Below, piece after piece: positions 43,901-52,920 of a stretch of DNA of 64,000 nt. The position numbers and the translations under genes are program-made. The first letter of the stretch is position 1; every line of letters begins with the position of its first letter. Under the pieces are notes generated by a model. That model ran no database searches, was not told the DNA's origin, and saw only the letters and a program-made list of their open reading frames with translations. Location: NCBI GenBank assembly GCA_028622995.1, contig JAJQJQ010000008.1:1178001-1242000 (forward strand). Direction: 5' to 3'. The stretch comes from Panagrolaimus kolymaensis (taxonomy: Eukaryota > Nematoda > Chromadorea > Rhabditida > Panagrolaimidae).

Positions 43901-46461
43901 AGAGTTGGCGCATGGCGATTGATTACCGCCGGCTAAACGCTGAAACAAAGAAGCAATCCAACTTTTTGCCATTGATAACAGACATCGTAGAGAAGGTAGC
44001 CGGATCCAAAGCAGCTTTATTCACTTCACTCGACATGATGAGCGGATTTCACCAAGTTCCGATGCGTGAAAGTGACATTGAAAAAACAGCATTCGCAGTT
44101 AATACAAATGTTTACGAATTCCTATTTATGCCTTTTGGATTAACAACTGCACCCGCAAGTTTCCAGAAGATGATGGATTCAATAAAAAATGAACTTACAG
44201 CACAAATTTTTTGTTACCTTGATGACATCTTGATAGTATCACCTGATGAACAAACACATTTAAGGGATATCGAAGAAACCCTTACTATCATCGAAAAATA
44301 TGGATTGAAACTTCGCATCGATAAATGTCACTTCGGATTAAAGGAAATTAAATATTTGGGATTCCTTGTGTCAAAGGATGGGATTCGTCCAGATCCAAGC
44401 AATGTTGAAAAAGTCAAAAACTTTAAACAACCATCAACCTTGACTGAACTTAGATCGTTCATCGGTGCTGTTAGCTATTTTAGACGTTTTATTAAGTCGT
44501 TTGCTGCTATAATGGCCCCTCTTCATGATCTTACAACAAAAGGTGAAAATGTCAAAAATAACTGGACACCTGAACATGAAGAAGCATTCCATACTGTCGT
44601 CAAAAAGCTAGTGGAAGCCCCTGTTCTTGCGGCTCCGATATTTGGAAAAATGGATAGCTTCCAAATCCATACGGATGCAAGCAAAGTTGCATCTGCAGCA
44701 GTACTACTTCAAACCGATGATAATAATCAACTTCATCCGATAACATACTTTTTACGCAAGATGAATCGACATGAGCAAAATTATTCGAGTATTGAACTAG
44801 AGGCATTAGCAGTAGTCGCAGCATTGAAGGAATTTCGTGCTTACATCGAAGGCTCTGGAACAACTTTGATTATCACAGATAACAGCGCCGTATGCAGCCT
44901 TATGAAAAATAAGAATCTTCAGGGAAGGCTTGCAAAATTCCAGATGGCCATTCAAGCTTTCGATATAAAGTTTGCCCATCGCCCGGGAAAAGAAAATCAT
45001 CTTTGTGACTACATGAGTCGATATCCTGCAAATGCCATCACACTCAGAAGCGGAAAAGCAGTCGCTTCGTCAACACCTTTAAAAAAAGTCATCGATGAGC
45101 AAAAGAAGGAATATCCAGACATCATGGAGGCATTCATCAACAACAAATATCCTCGTGATGAAATTAAGAAGAAAGCCTTGGAAAGCAAGATGAAAAACTT
45201 AGTTTTAAAAAACCGAGCCATATATTACTTCAATGAAGAAGAATCCGATGATATACGATTACTCATCCCATATGTTCTTCGAAAACAAATCATCGATGAA
45301 TTTCATGCTGATCAACTTCAAGGATCACATCTGGGTCAAATGAAAACACTTGACAAAATGAAAAAACGGATCTTTTGGCCATCCATGGCAACCGATGTTA
45401 ATGAATCAATCAAAAGTTGCGAGGTATGCCAAAAAGGCAAAGTCAACGCCGGAGATAGAATACCGGAACCATTACAACCAATTTCTCCACCTGAATATCC
45501 TTTTGATAGAATTCATACGGATATCGCTGGACCTTTACCAACTAGCATCGACGGAAAAAAATACATCCTCGTTACCGTCGATTCGTTCTCGAAATGGTTG
45601 ATTGCTACTCCAATGGAAAGCCAAACAGCAAGATCAGTCACTGATGCATTCATTGATCAAGTTTTAACAAAACATGGAGCATCAAACCTCGTCGTTTCTG
45701 ACAATGGAAAACAGTTCTTGTCAACAATCTTTCAAGAACTCGGTGAAATTTATGGATTCGAACACAAGACATCAGTTCCGTATCATCAAGAAGCCAATGG
45801 ACAAGTTGAACGCCAGAATCGGACGATCGCAGGTATGATACGAGGGTCCGTATCACTCAGTGGGGATGATTGGCCGGAACTGTTGCAAATGGCTGTGTTC
45901 GCATACAACATATCAATCCAGTCATCAATAAAACAATCACCGTTTTATGTCCTTCATGGAAGAGAACCTCGTCTACCAACAGACGTGGCACTTAAAATTC
46001 CACCGAAAGGTGTCTACCAGGAAATCTCAACATTCGTGCAAGACCTCGCCCAAAATATTCAGAATGCATGGCGCATCGTTAACGAAAACATGGTCGAAGC
46101 CCAACAAACATACACACATTATGCTGATCAACACAGAAATGCAGAAGAAAAGAATTTGAAAAATGGACAACTTGTACTTCACAAAGTAAATGCTCAACAA
46201 GCAATTCAACGACATAAGTTTGGACCAAAATGGAAAGGTCCATACCGGATTGTCCATATAGCTCGACCCAATGCCATGATAAAAGAGCTTGCACCTGAAG
46301 CGCGCCCATTTCGGACACACCTCAACATGTTGAAATTATTCCATGAACCATATGTCATCCCATTACGATCGATGACAACCAACATCACCAATGAAACCGA
46401 TGATCCAGAAGCAGACCCAGAAGCTGACCCAGATACCAAAACTCCGGCAGAAGAAAAATAA
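40930..46461 (+). CDS. Unusual polyprotein: coiled coil and membrane segment fused to protease-RT-RNaseH-integrase
   Basis: One 1843-residue ORF. Residues about 28-45 are hydrophobic and signal-like. Residues 46-170 are a long Glu/Lys/Arg-rich coiled coil. Residues about 295-450 form a region with several cysteines and an NDTCYDQIPVEWNNKLYF stretch. Residues about 532-553 are a strong membrane segment followed by a basic tail. The enzymatic half follows: retropepsin (LVDTGAAVSF near 629-638), reverse transcriptase with an intact YLDD near 1096, RNase H (HTDASK near 1246), an HHCC region near 1460-1500 and an integrase core with Asp1531, Asp1591 and Glu1627 (D-35-E). No zinc-knuckle Gag is seen. 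The N-terminal half resembles the topology of an envelope-type glycoprotein rather than a Gag, but that is inference. No stop or frameshift is present. Confidence 0.9.
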   Translation: MFSINFFSFKENFVYFFLLNKRRTLEVNTFFLTFILLSPSLFFNASEKQQEAEKEKLRQKGLDDEREKQRREKEAENAKVKAENERRTKEESERKRQEDERLKAAAEEAETKEQQKRNQELEAERKRVAEEKLRQEEADKRKAEYDQQQKEIQRQSYYDYLQRKKEKEEAAKNQIQTPIEKETIDRNISNVENETLEKPMEVSETEKVIKVMKDTDPKDRERRKDEIRDSTTKTRITLEWSNDTLRSKPEINKPVLKAMANDPIESERTAYDDTFNTRIQFYDEMNREERNKNLAMIWSHVCTNHNYLMWIVKGMMKMDTTIGTRIWLRRNDITASFVGQAIEVKQCAAIVPDKIHWDRKVNDTCYDQIPVEWNNKLYFVEDGTMDMTIQNEIVDCKDRRIAVYKDEKGEWKSNIGTAHVMETHHDHEWHPDNHFLQFEAATPYEDETNELSSEIALMWSYSKKINDVEVKFKDPNNKQEHRINWLRNAIDTIDELPEKFSDVVSHSIDDIKDNSFFSWWSDLKNVLKDIKIIGFAALAVVGFVGLLIYFYPWLSPFFNKCWKARTRRTRRQRAEQINVVEMETLRPIIKNTSERRTYDYIPPVYNVNFQGERLPHIRIQINRKHIEALVDTGAAVSFISEKLARILRLEIEPTTRQGIAANGSAVEFIGTTIVELQIGKTTLVAIVLVTPEGHTPAEMIIGHDLCRKLKAEINFAKNELFFLGEVIPILALMEDEQPFIKQEVKVFNTEPLELKKGDNFFYGYADTTLEPETTWITSQAETFKGPGLIVGKTICNGQIRIPLRVMNTTNATIHIHPGEVIANLELVDKIEENAGMERMSKTRKNEQKAQVNLLLEDQEYIPDEADISKDLPRYPEEEDISVIDYLMNGLNLEKSSLSKLGQEMLKEMIRRRLAAFVGPDGRIGKYNGPLQHRIDLINSDRFIAERPRRIPPALQADVDKQIKQMLDQKIIRPSTSPFVSPIVMVRKADKKSWRMAIDYRRLNAETKKQSNFLPLITDIVEKVAGSKAALFTSLDMMSGFHQVPMRESDIEKTAFAVNTNVYEFLFMPFGLTTAPASFQKMMDSIKNELTAQIFCYLDDILIVSPDEQTHLRDIEETLTIIEKYGLKLRIDKCHFGLKEIKYLGFLVSKDGIRPDPSNVEKVKNFKQPSTLTELRSFIGAVSYFRRFIKSFAAIMAPLHDLTTKGENVKNNWTPEHEEAFHTVVKKLVEAPVLAAPIFGKMDSFQIHTDASKVASAAVLLQTDDNNQLHPITYFLRKMNRHEQNYSSIELEALAVVAALKEFRAYIEGSGTTLIITDNSAVCSLMKNKNLQGRLAKFQMAIQAFDIKFAHRPGKENHLCDYMSRYPANAITLRSGKAVASSTPLKKVIDEQKKEYPDIMEAFINNKYPRDEIKKKALESKMKNLVLKNRAIYYFNEEESDDIRLLIPYVLRKQIIDEFHADQLQGSHLGQMKTLDKMKKRIFWPSMATDVNESIKSCEVCQKGKVNAGDRIPEPLQPISPPEYPFDRIHTDIAGPLPTSIDGKKYILVTVDSFSKWLIATPMESQTARSVTDAFIDQVLTKHGASNLVVSDNGKQFLSTIFQELGEIYGFEHKTSVPYHQEANGQVERQNRTIAGMIRGSVSLSGDDWPELLQMAVFAYNISIQSSIKQSPFYVLHGREPRLPTDVALKIPPKGVYQEISTFVQDLAQNIQNAWRIVNENMVEAQQTYTHYADQHRNAEEKNLKNGQLVLHKVNAQQAIQRHKFGPKWKGPYRIVHIARPNAMIKELAPEARPFRTHLNMLKLFHEPYVIPLRSMTTNITNETDDPEADPEADPDTKTPAEEK

Positions 46462-46950
46462 AAAGAAATTATTTAAGTATTTTTATAATTGTATATTAGA
46501 CATTAACAATACCATACAAACTATTTTTTGTAAACCCTTTAAAGTTAAAATTGTATTTGTGTTTCATTTAATTTTTATGTTTTCCCTTTAATACCTTTCT
46601 AAAAAAAGAATAACCCTTTTTAAAAAAAAATTGTTCAACACTCTCTTTTTCAATTCCCTATTTTCACTCCTTTATTTAATGTAAAACTTTAATTGATTTT
46701 TGTTAGTCTCTCCTCTTTCCAGTCTCTCATCTTTCCCCTTTTTTTCATTCCTTTTTTATGTAAGACACAAGTCTTGACAAAAGCCAGCGAATGACTACTC
46801 CCGAGAAAATCAATACACTGGCCGTGTCTTTCATTCGATAATGCTACTTGATGTCTCGGTTGTTGTGCACCTTTTTCATTCAATAATTCCGAAGTGAAAA
46901 CGTCCTCCTTATTCGAATCAACGTGGACGTTGATCTTCGAGGGTGTCACA
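46462..46950 (+). other. 3' untranslated part of the second gypsy element
   Basis: About 490 bases between the polyprotein stop and the 3' LTR. No ORF of note; a moderately purine-rich GAGGGTG stands shortly before the LTR, a weak polypurine tract. Confidence 0.6.
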
Positions 46951-47323
46951 TGTAATGGCGAAGCCATCTTTCAATCAGACAACCAATGAGACATCGTCAG
47001 CAACCGTAGCTCGACACGCCCAGATGCATACGCTCGATGCGTCGAACATGCAAGTGGAGTTAGTCAGTCTTCAACCACCATGGCCTAAGCAAGCAGTCGT
47101 GTCATTCTCTCTCGCCTTAGTTTAGTAACCTTTATATTATATTGTATGTTTGTATAATGTATGTTAATGTATTAGTATACCATCACCAATAAAGTACCTT
47201 ATCTATTACCACGTCTCTAAAGAACCGGGATATACCGCTACACCTATCATATCACAATGTCAGACACATGGACCAAGGACACCAGAGCGCTCAATGGTAC
47301 CAACAGGACATTTAGTCTTTGCA
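46951..47323 (+). repeat. 3' LTR of the second gypsy element
   Basis: 373-base direct copy of the 5' LTR, followed by the target duplication ACGT and then by the resumed Helitron reading frame. Confidence 0.95.
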
Positions 47324-48556
47324 ACGTAAAGCTGAACGTGATAAAAACCGTAGATCAAACCTATCGAATCAACAAAAACAAGCTGGAAACATTAGTTCAC
47401 GTAACTGTATGCAAAATAAAAGAGCAACATTATCTGATGTTGAAATAGTTGAAAGGAACCAACAAAATAAAACAGCCATGATGAATAAACGCCGTCCACA
47501 AAATCAAATAGCAGCAGGAGGCAAAGAAATTAACGATGATATACAACAACATTATCTTGGACCCATGAACTTGCAATGCACCCATTGCCGTTCAAAGCAT
47601 TTTGAAAGTGAAAAAGTTAGTAATAAAGGTTTATCATTTAGTTTATGTTGTCAACACGGAAGTAGCTTAAGCTTATCTACTGAACAATCTTATCCCGAAG
47701 AACTTAAAAAGCTTTTTGACATTAAAGAATTCAGAGATAATATTCGGTTATATAACAGCGTACATGCTTTTGCTTCATTTAATGCAGATATTGTAAAATT
47801 TGGAATCAATCGTCCAGGACCTTATTCATTCGTTGTTCAAGGACAAGTTTATAATCAAATTAATACAGCCTTAAGAAATGCCGAAAATGAAAATAAATCA
47901 TATGGCCAATTATATTTTACGGATCCACTTGAAGCAGCAGAAACCCGTTTACAAACATTTTCAAAACTAAAACCTGAAATTACAAAAATTTTATCGCTTA
48001 CTTTGAGCCAAATAAATTGTCACGCACAAGCTTTTAAAATGATGTATGAACAATATGAAATGCAACAAGCTTTAGCCGCACAAAATGGAACAACACCTTT
48101 AAATTTATCAATGCATTTTAGCTTAAAAAAGGGAGTCGATCGACGCCGCTTCAATTTGCAAACATCCAATGAAGTTGCTGCCGTTTTTGCTACATTGGAT
48201 GACGGTGAAATCTCAGATTCATTTGTTACAATCTACGATAAAGAAGGGCATAATTTAAAAACTGTAAATGCATTGGATAAAAACGTTGAACCATGGCTTT
48301 ATCCCATTTTCTTTCCACACGGACAACCAATTTGGCATCACGAAAAGAAAAAGCTTTTTAGTAGGCTTTTATTGAATGTAGCGCGGTAGCGCGGTAGCGG
48401 CCTTTTCTTTCGTGTTGGGACCACTCCTTTTCATTTTTTTAATTATTGAATGTAGCGCGGAAGGTAGCGCCATCATTTTTTAACAAAAATATGCAAATAT
48501 TTAATTAAAAGACTTTTTATTTATGTATTTGTTTTTTGTTTCTCAATCATTATTTA

Positions 48557-48592
48557 CAAGCAAAGCCCTCGCTACGCGAGGGCTTTTGCTTG
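48557..48592. repeat. GC-rich hairpin
   Basis: Arms CAAGCAAAGCCCTCGC and GCGAGGGCTTTTGCTTG pair over 16 positions with one bulged T and a TAC loop. In DNA this AT-rich such a stem stands out. Helitron 3' ends carry similar hairpins, but no CTRR end follows within the expected distance. Confidence 0.6.
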
Positions 48593-48682
48593 TTTTATTA
48601 TAGTTTTTCTTTTATCGATTGAAAACTATTACATCTCCACAACTTTCTAAAAGATCTGCAAATTTTAAATAATTAAGTTTTT

Positions 48683-48710
48683 GCATGGTGGCCCGATAGG
48701 GCCACCATGC
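48683..48710. repeat. Perfect 12-bp hairpin
   Basis: GCATGGTGGCCC and GGGCCACCATGC pair perfectly around a GATA loop. Its origin is unknown; it lies in transposon-derived DNA. Confidence 0.6.
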
Positions 48711-49453
48711 CCAACATTTAGATGTTTCATTCTATCGATAAGGGCTTTACATCTTACTGATTAAAGCTAGTCACACTTTATACATTTCCTAAAGCATCAC
48801 TTCTTTTTGATTTTTAAAACTCAATATAAAATATCCCCTTTAATTTTCTTTGGTCATGTTTAGGACTTTTTATTTATTTGGATCTTTCGATATTTTTATC
48901 TTCTTCTTTTCTCATCTCATGAAATAAAATGCAAAAATTTTTATTCACAATCACGCTTTCATTTAAAAAATGAATTCATGCAAAATTTTCTTTGATTTAT
49001 TTTATTTTCTATAATAAGATCCTCAATTTTTAGATCATTGGATCCTTTGTTTTTGGATTATTGGATCCTAATAAATTTTTGGGTTCTTGGATCGTCATTT
49101 TTTGCTCTTGGATCCTCCATTTTTTTGGGTTTTGGATCCTTTACATTATTATTATTTAAAGCTTTGGAAACCGAACGACCGCTCTTCATCACTTTTTTTC
49201 GTCCAAATAAAGTAAAAGTTCATTTTCAAAATGCATTTTCACATTAAAATCATTTTATGCAAATTTTTCATTCATTTTTTTCATTCTTTTTGCAAGGTAC
49301 ACCTTAAAAAGTGCATATCTCGCTCAGGATCTCTTTCCGGGAGATGAGGTCATCGATTCCGATCGTTTCACATTTTTTTCAATTTTTTGATATCCACTTT
49401 CTTCAGAAAATTTTGGGTTGCTACATACCACAAACAAACACACACTTTTTCAA

Positions 49454-50318
49454 TTATGGTGTTTTGATGGATGACAAATATACATTAACACATGAAAGCA
49501 TAGCATGTCCAACTGTATTACGCAATTCACAACGTAATTCTTTCCCTTGCCATTTTTTTGGGAAATTCTCGAATTGGAAGCAATGTAACTCCCTCTTCGC
49601 TAATAATATTAAAATTTGATGATTTTTGAAAAGTTACATAATTCAAATGCAACATTCCAAAAGGCAATTGTATTCCATGAAAAGTGTGTCGAAAAACTTT
49701 GGTTTTAAATTTTCTCCACGCCCTGACGAATAAAAACTGGCGGAGGATAAGCTGTGGATTCACTGGAAGCAGCGGCTTGACAGTTTTCATCTGCTGCAAT
49801 TTCTTCAACCTTTACATGGATAGTGGTATTTATTCCAGCTTCTTCAATAGCATTAGAAAAAGTAACTTTGCAATTTACATATTCCTTGTGAGTTAGAGTT
49901 TCTCTATCTTTATGGTATTCCATTATCCAATAATTCGTGCAACCGTTGGTTGAAGAATTTCCAAATCAATATTTTTATTTTCAAAATTTTTAATAAAAAC
50001 TAAATATGCATCACCTGTTTGAGTGATGATTTCCGCAATTAAATCCATTGATATCATTTCGATACCTGTGGTTATATCCGAGATATCATTAAAATCTTTC
50101 CTTGGTGGCCGAGCTACTATGGATTCAATAAAAATAAATTCATCTTTATGATGTGTATAAAGAGCTTCTTGTACCGCTAAATATGTAATTTCTTCCCCAA
50201 TTCGATTTATTACATCCAATTGAGGAACTTCAATCTCAATAATTTGAATTGCTTGTGGTTTATCTTCACGGGCTGCTTTTTCAAGAAAAGTTTGAACTTG
50301 CTCAGGTAAAAGACGCAT
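49454..50318 (-). pseudogene. Frameshifted unknown coding sequence
   Basis: Three minus-strand frames follow each other with little gap: 50318-49923 (131 residues from MRLLPEQVQTF), 49923-49705 (from MEYHKDRETL, overlapping the previous stop as TAATG), and the 49808 frame to 49527, with a further short frame to 49454. Each has protein-like composition over its unique part, suggesting one original protein of about 280 residues broken by small indels. No family was recognised. It lies between two Helitron coding fragments, so it may be cargo or part of another mobile element. Confidence 0.5.
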
Positions 50319-50436
50319 TTGACTTATTTGTTTGGAAATTTTTTTATTATCGTTAGCAGTTTTACCCTTTATTGATATAACAATTTTTAAAAAGAAGGAG
50401 ATAAAAAAAACTCAAGTTGTCAAAATTAGTTTAAAC

Positions 50437-51435
50437 TTAAATTCGGTCATAATAATCTTGGCTTTGGTTTGAGAAATCATAATCTTCACTTGCATCATCT
50501 AATTGTGAACCCTGACTTTGATCACTAGGGATTTCGTAGTGATTCTAAAAAAAATTTAAAACTTGGTTTCCAAAATATTAATTACTTACTGAAATCGAAA
50601 AACTTTCTTTTTCGACAATGTTTTCAAAGCTCAATCCTGATTTACTATCATTGATTGCTTCCCAAGTAAGAGAAAGGGACCATTTATTGAAAGTAACTAA
50701 AATAAGTAATTTATGTTGTAACTTTTTATATTCTTTTAACTTTAAAATTACAATAAAAAATTCAGGTTTTATGAAGACTTAAGAAATGGGTTAAATTTTT
50801 TTAGCGTTAAAAGTAAATCACAAAAAGTTTTAAACTATGGAACGCATAAAAATTTTAGTCAATCGTTTGTTTTTTTAAGACTATTATTGTATTATTTAAA
50901 AAATAATACAATCAAACTACGAGAACGCAAAGGGAATAAGCTACAGTTAAAAGATATTACCTTTGGATAAGCTGTCATCATTGTTGTCCTTGCTAATTAT
51001 ATGCGCTTCAAGCCGCTCGTGTTTGCTTTCTTTTCGTTCTTCTTTTATAAGCAATCTTTCTAATCTTTGTGATTGTTCTTCATGCCGCCGTTGAGATTCT
51101 TCTCGGTCAGCTTCTTCCTTCATTTCACGTTGAATGCGATCTTCTTGATCCCGACAAAGATCTTCTTGCTTGTGGTTTTCCCAATCACGCTCTTGTTGTT
51201 CCCTTTGAATGTGATCAGCCTCATCACGCTCCCGCTGCCGTTGTTGCTCCATCTGAACGCGATCGGCCTCATCACGTTCAAGTTGTCGGCGCTCTGCCCC
51301 CATTCTTTCATTTTGATGATTTTTTTGAACTGTTTCAAGATGGGATTTAAATTCTTCACAGTCCTTTAAACGCTGTTCCTTTTCTGCATTTTCATTATGA
51401 TTTTTGTCATTCGATTTAAGAGAAAAGGAAGACAT
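50437..51435 (-). CDS. Coiled-coil Glu/Arg/Gln-rich protein of unknown function, three exons
   Basis: Minus-strand exons 51435-50961, 50696-50590 and 50544-50437 join in frame to 229 residues with GT-AG introns. Residues about 20-150 are almost entirely charged and helical, with repeated ERDEAD(R/H)(V/I)Q and REQQ units, predicting a long coiled coil. The last 70 residues are not coiled (WSLSLTWEAIND ... SQDYYDRI). ATG 51435 was preferred over an upstream in-frame ATG because a TATAG acceptor-like sequence directly precedes it. No known family was recognised. It lies within the Helitron-bounded block, so it may be captured cargo. An intact spliced frame argues for a real gene. Confidence 0.65.
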
Positions 51436-52240
51436 ATCTATAATTAAAATAATTCTAAAATAAACCAAGTTTAAGAAAATAAAATTTCACGAGTCAAATT
51501 AAAGAAAAATTTAATATTAAGCTAATGTACCAACAAATTATCATAATGAACTTTAACCGCAAGCTTTTTAATAGTCATTCATCCGAAAAAAGTTGCAAAA
51601 TCAAACGCTTAAATTAAAAATTTGCCGAAAATAATATAATAAAATGATTAAAAAATATTTGAGGGTTTTAAAATTATAATGTAGCAAATTTCTTTAAAAA
51701 TACGGCAAAATAATCCTTAAGACTAAATTTTTATGAATTCAGTATTGTGAAAAGAGATGCCGAGTTTGAGAAAAAGAATTAAAATGAAATTTTTACTAAA
51801 ATTTGCTAAAAAAAAGAAAAAAGAACGCCGCATAAACATCAAAATTTGTTTTTTTATGTAAATCACCTGGCGCCTTTTCTTTTTACTTTCCGCCTACTTA
51901 CACTGTCTCTTGAACTTTAATTTTTTTTAAAACAAATTTGCCTTTGAAAGAGCTTTTTTGAACTGAGCCGTCAAAAAAAAATTGCGCTTTTTTACTCTTT
52001 TCGTCAGATCCTTTTTTCAAAACCAAAAAAAAATAATGCTTTTAAACCAATTTTTTCTCTTGAAAAATTTAAGTGTGGCTAATAATATTATTTTGTTGGT
52101 GTAAACAATACAATTAATGTGGTCATACACACATTTGAGGTCCATCGAATGGTGGAGCTGAATATTTAGAATCAAGTCTAGTGGGAAAGGGATCTCAACG
52201 ATTACTAATTAATACAGTGAAACTTAAGAAAAGGCTATTA
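51436..52240. other. AT-rich stretch, no gene assigned
   Basis: About 800 bases. A weakly protein-like open stretch around 52140-52250 precedes the next gene but cannot be joined without a frameshift. No repeat recognised. Confidence 0.5.
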
Positions 52241-52896
52241 TTCCCGTAAACATCAGTCAGCAACACTTAGCTTTAGCTATTTTAACAAAAAGTTCAAAAA
52301 TATGTAAGTACTATTTTACATGACACTCAAATCTTCTAAATCCTTAACCTGAAAAGTAATTATTTCTTTGTCGTTTATTAACAGGTGAAGAATGTGTAAT
52401 TGAAAATGCACAATATAGCTCATATAAAAAACAAAATGATTGTTATTATTGTTTACAATTAATTTATATGCTCGCAGAAAATTTTTTTATTAATAAAACT
52501 TCCAATGTCGAAGATTTAGAAATTGTCACATGGAGAGGAAATATTTATGATTCTTATATTTGTACGGCTATAATTCGTTATGACGATACCAAAGAAAGTT
52601 TTGTTATTGAAGATTTTAATATAAACCTCGATACTGCCAATGCAACGTTAGTTAGAAAAACTAATAAAAGAAAACTTAATGACGATAACATAGTTGTAAC
52701 ACGAAAAATGATTAAAATGGAAGAAGATTTAAATCAACCAAATACTCAAACCATTGCAACTTCTGTAGAAATGGACCAACGGATATTTATAATAAAGATT
52801 TTGAAAAAGAGGGTTGGTATAAAAAAGAGTTTGTCGAAACTTGGAAGTCTTACGCTTATAAAAAAAATAATTAGTATGACAGATAATCTGAGATGA
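52241..52896 (+). CDS. Small unknown gene, at least two exons
   Basis: An exon-like stretch ending at 52303 (QQHLALAILTKSSKI) splices at GTAAGT to an exon from 52385 after a T-rich AG. The join keeps the frame and yields a cysteine-containing segment (CEECVIENAQYSSY, then CYYCLQLIYML). It continues through WRGNIYDSYICTAIIRY to a stop at 52896. The 3' part after about residue 120 loses protein-like composition, so a further splice may exist. The 5' start is not found and the family was not recognised. It lies in the cassette between Helitron fragments. Confidence 0.4.
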
Positions 52897-52920
52897 AAAA
52901 ATGATTGTAATTAATCAAAA

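Larger units (their letters stand above)
39468..47323 (+). mobile_element. Second complete LTR retrotransposon (gypsy-type pol) inserted in the Helitron
   Basis: Two 373-bp LTRs (39468-39840 and 46951-47323) differ at one base (ACAT(C/T)TAGT near the end). Ends are TGTAATGG...TTTGCA, and the 4-bp target duplication is ACGT (39464-39467 and 47324-47327). One 1843-residue ORF lies between. A primer-binding-site-like TGGAGGATATTGG begins immediately after the first LTR. Near-identical LTRs indicate recent insertion. Confidence 0.95.
39399..48389 (+). pseudogene. Helitron N-terminal ORF split by a gypsy element
   Basis: The ORF starts at ATG 39399 (MPRKATKRTASQ) and runs 23 codons to 39467, where a gypsy element is inserted. 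It resumes in the same frame at 47328 after the ACGT target duplication and continues to the stop at 48387-48389. The distal part has the features of the Helitron RepHel N-terminus: a basic Arg/Lys stretch, HYLGPMNLQCTHCRSKHF with a later CC pair, FASFNADIVKFGINRPGPY, VVQGQVYNQINTAL, SYGQLYFTDPLEA, SNEVAAVFATLDD and VEPWLYPIFFPHG. The Rep HUH region and helicase that should follow are missing here; the frame ends in unrelated sequence after FFPHG. Part of the later Helitron protein appears at 53531-54268. Confidence 0.85.
48390..49453. other. Non-coding stretch with GC-rich hairpins and a GGATCC-rich degenerate tandem repeat
   Basis: After the Helitron frame ends, short GC-rich words (GTAGCGCGG) are repeated near 48378-48470. 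Two strong hairpins follow at 48557-48592 and 48683-48710. Between 49017 and 49145 a degenerate repeat of about 18-25 bases contains TTGGATCCT or TTGGATC several times, separated by TTTTT-rich spacers. No gene was recognised. Confidence 0.6.

Noticed and set aside
40971..46439. Antisense and alternative-frame ORFs over the second polyprotein, including a Phe/Ser-rich one opposite the coiled coil
   Set aside because: They mirror the codon bias of the coiled-coil and Pol coding sequence and have no family features.
51069..51369. Two plus-strand ORFs opposite the coiled-coil gene
   Set aside because: They are the complement of the repetitive Glu/Arg/Gln codons of the minus-strand gene, which has a consistent spliced structure.
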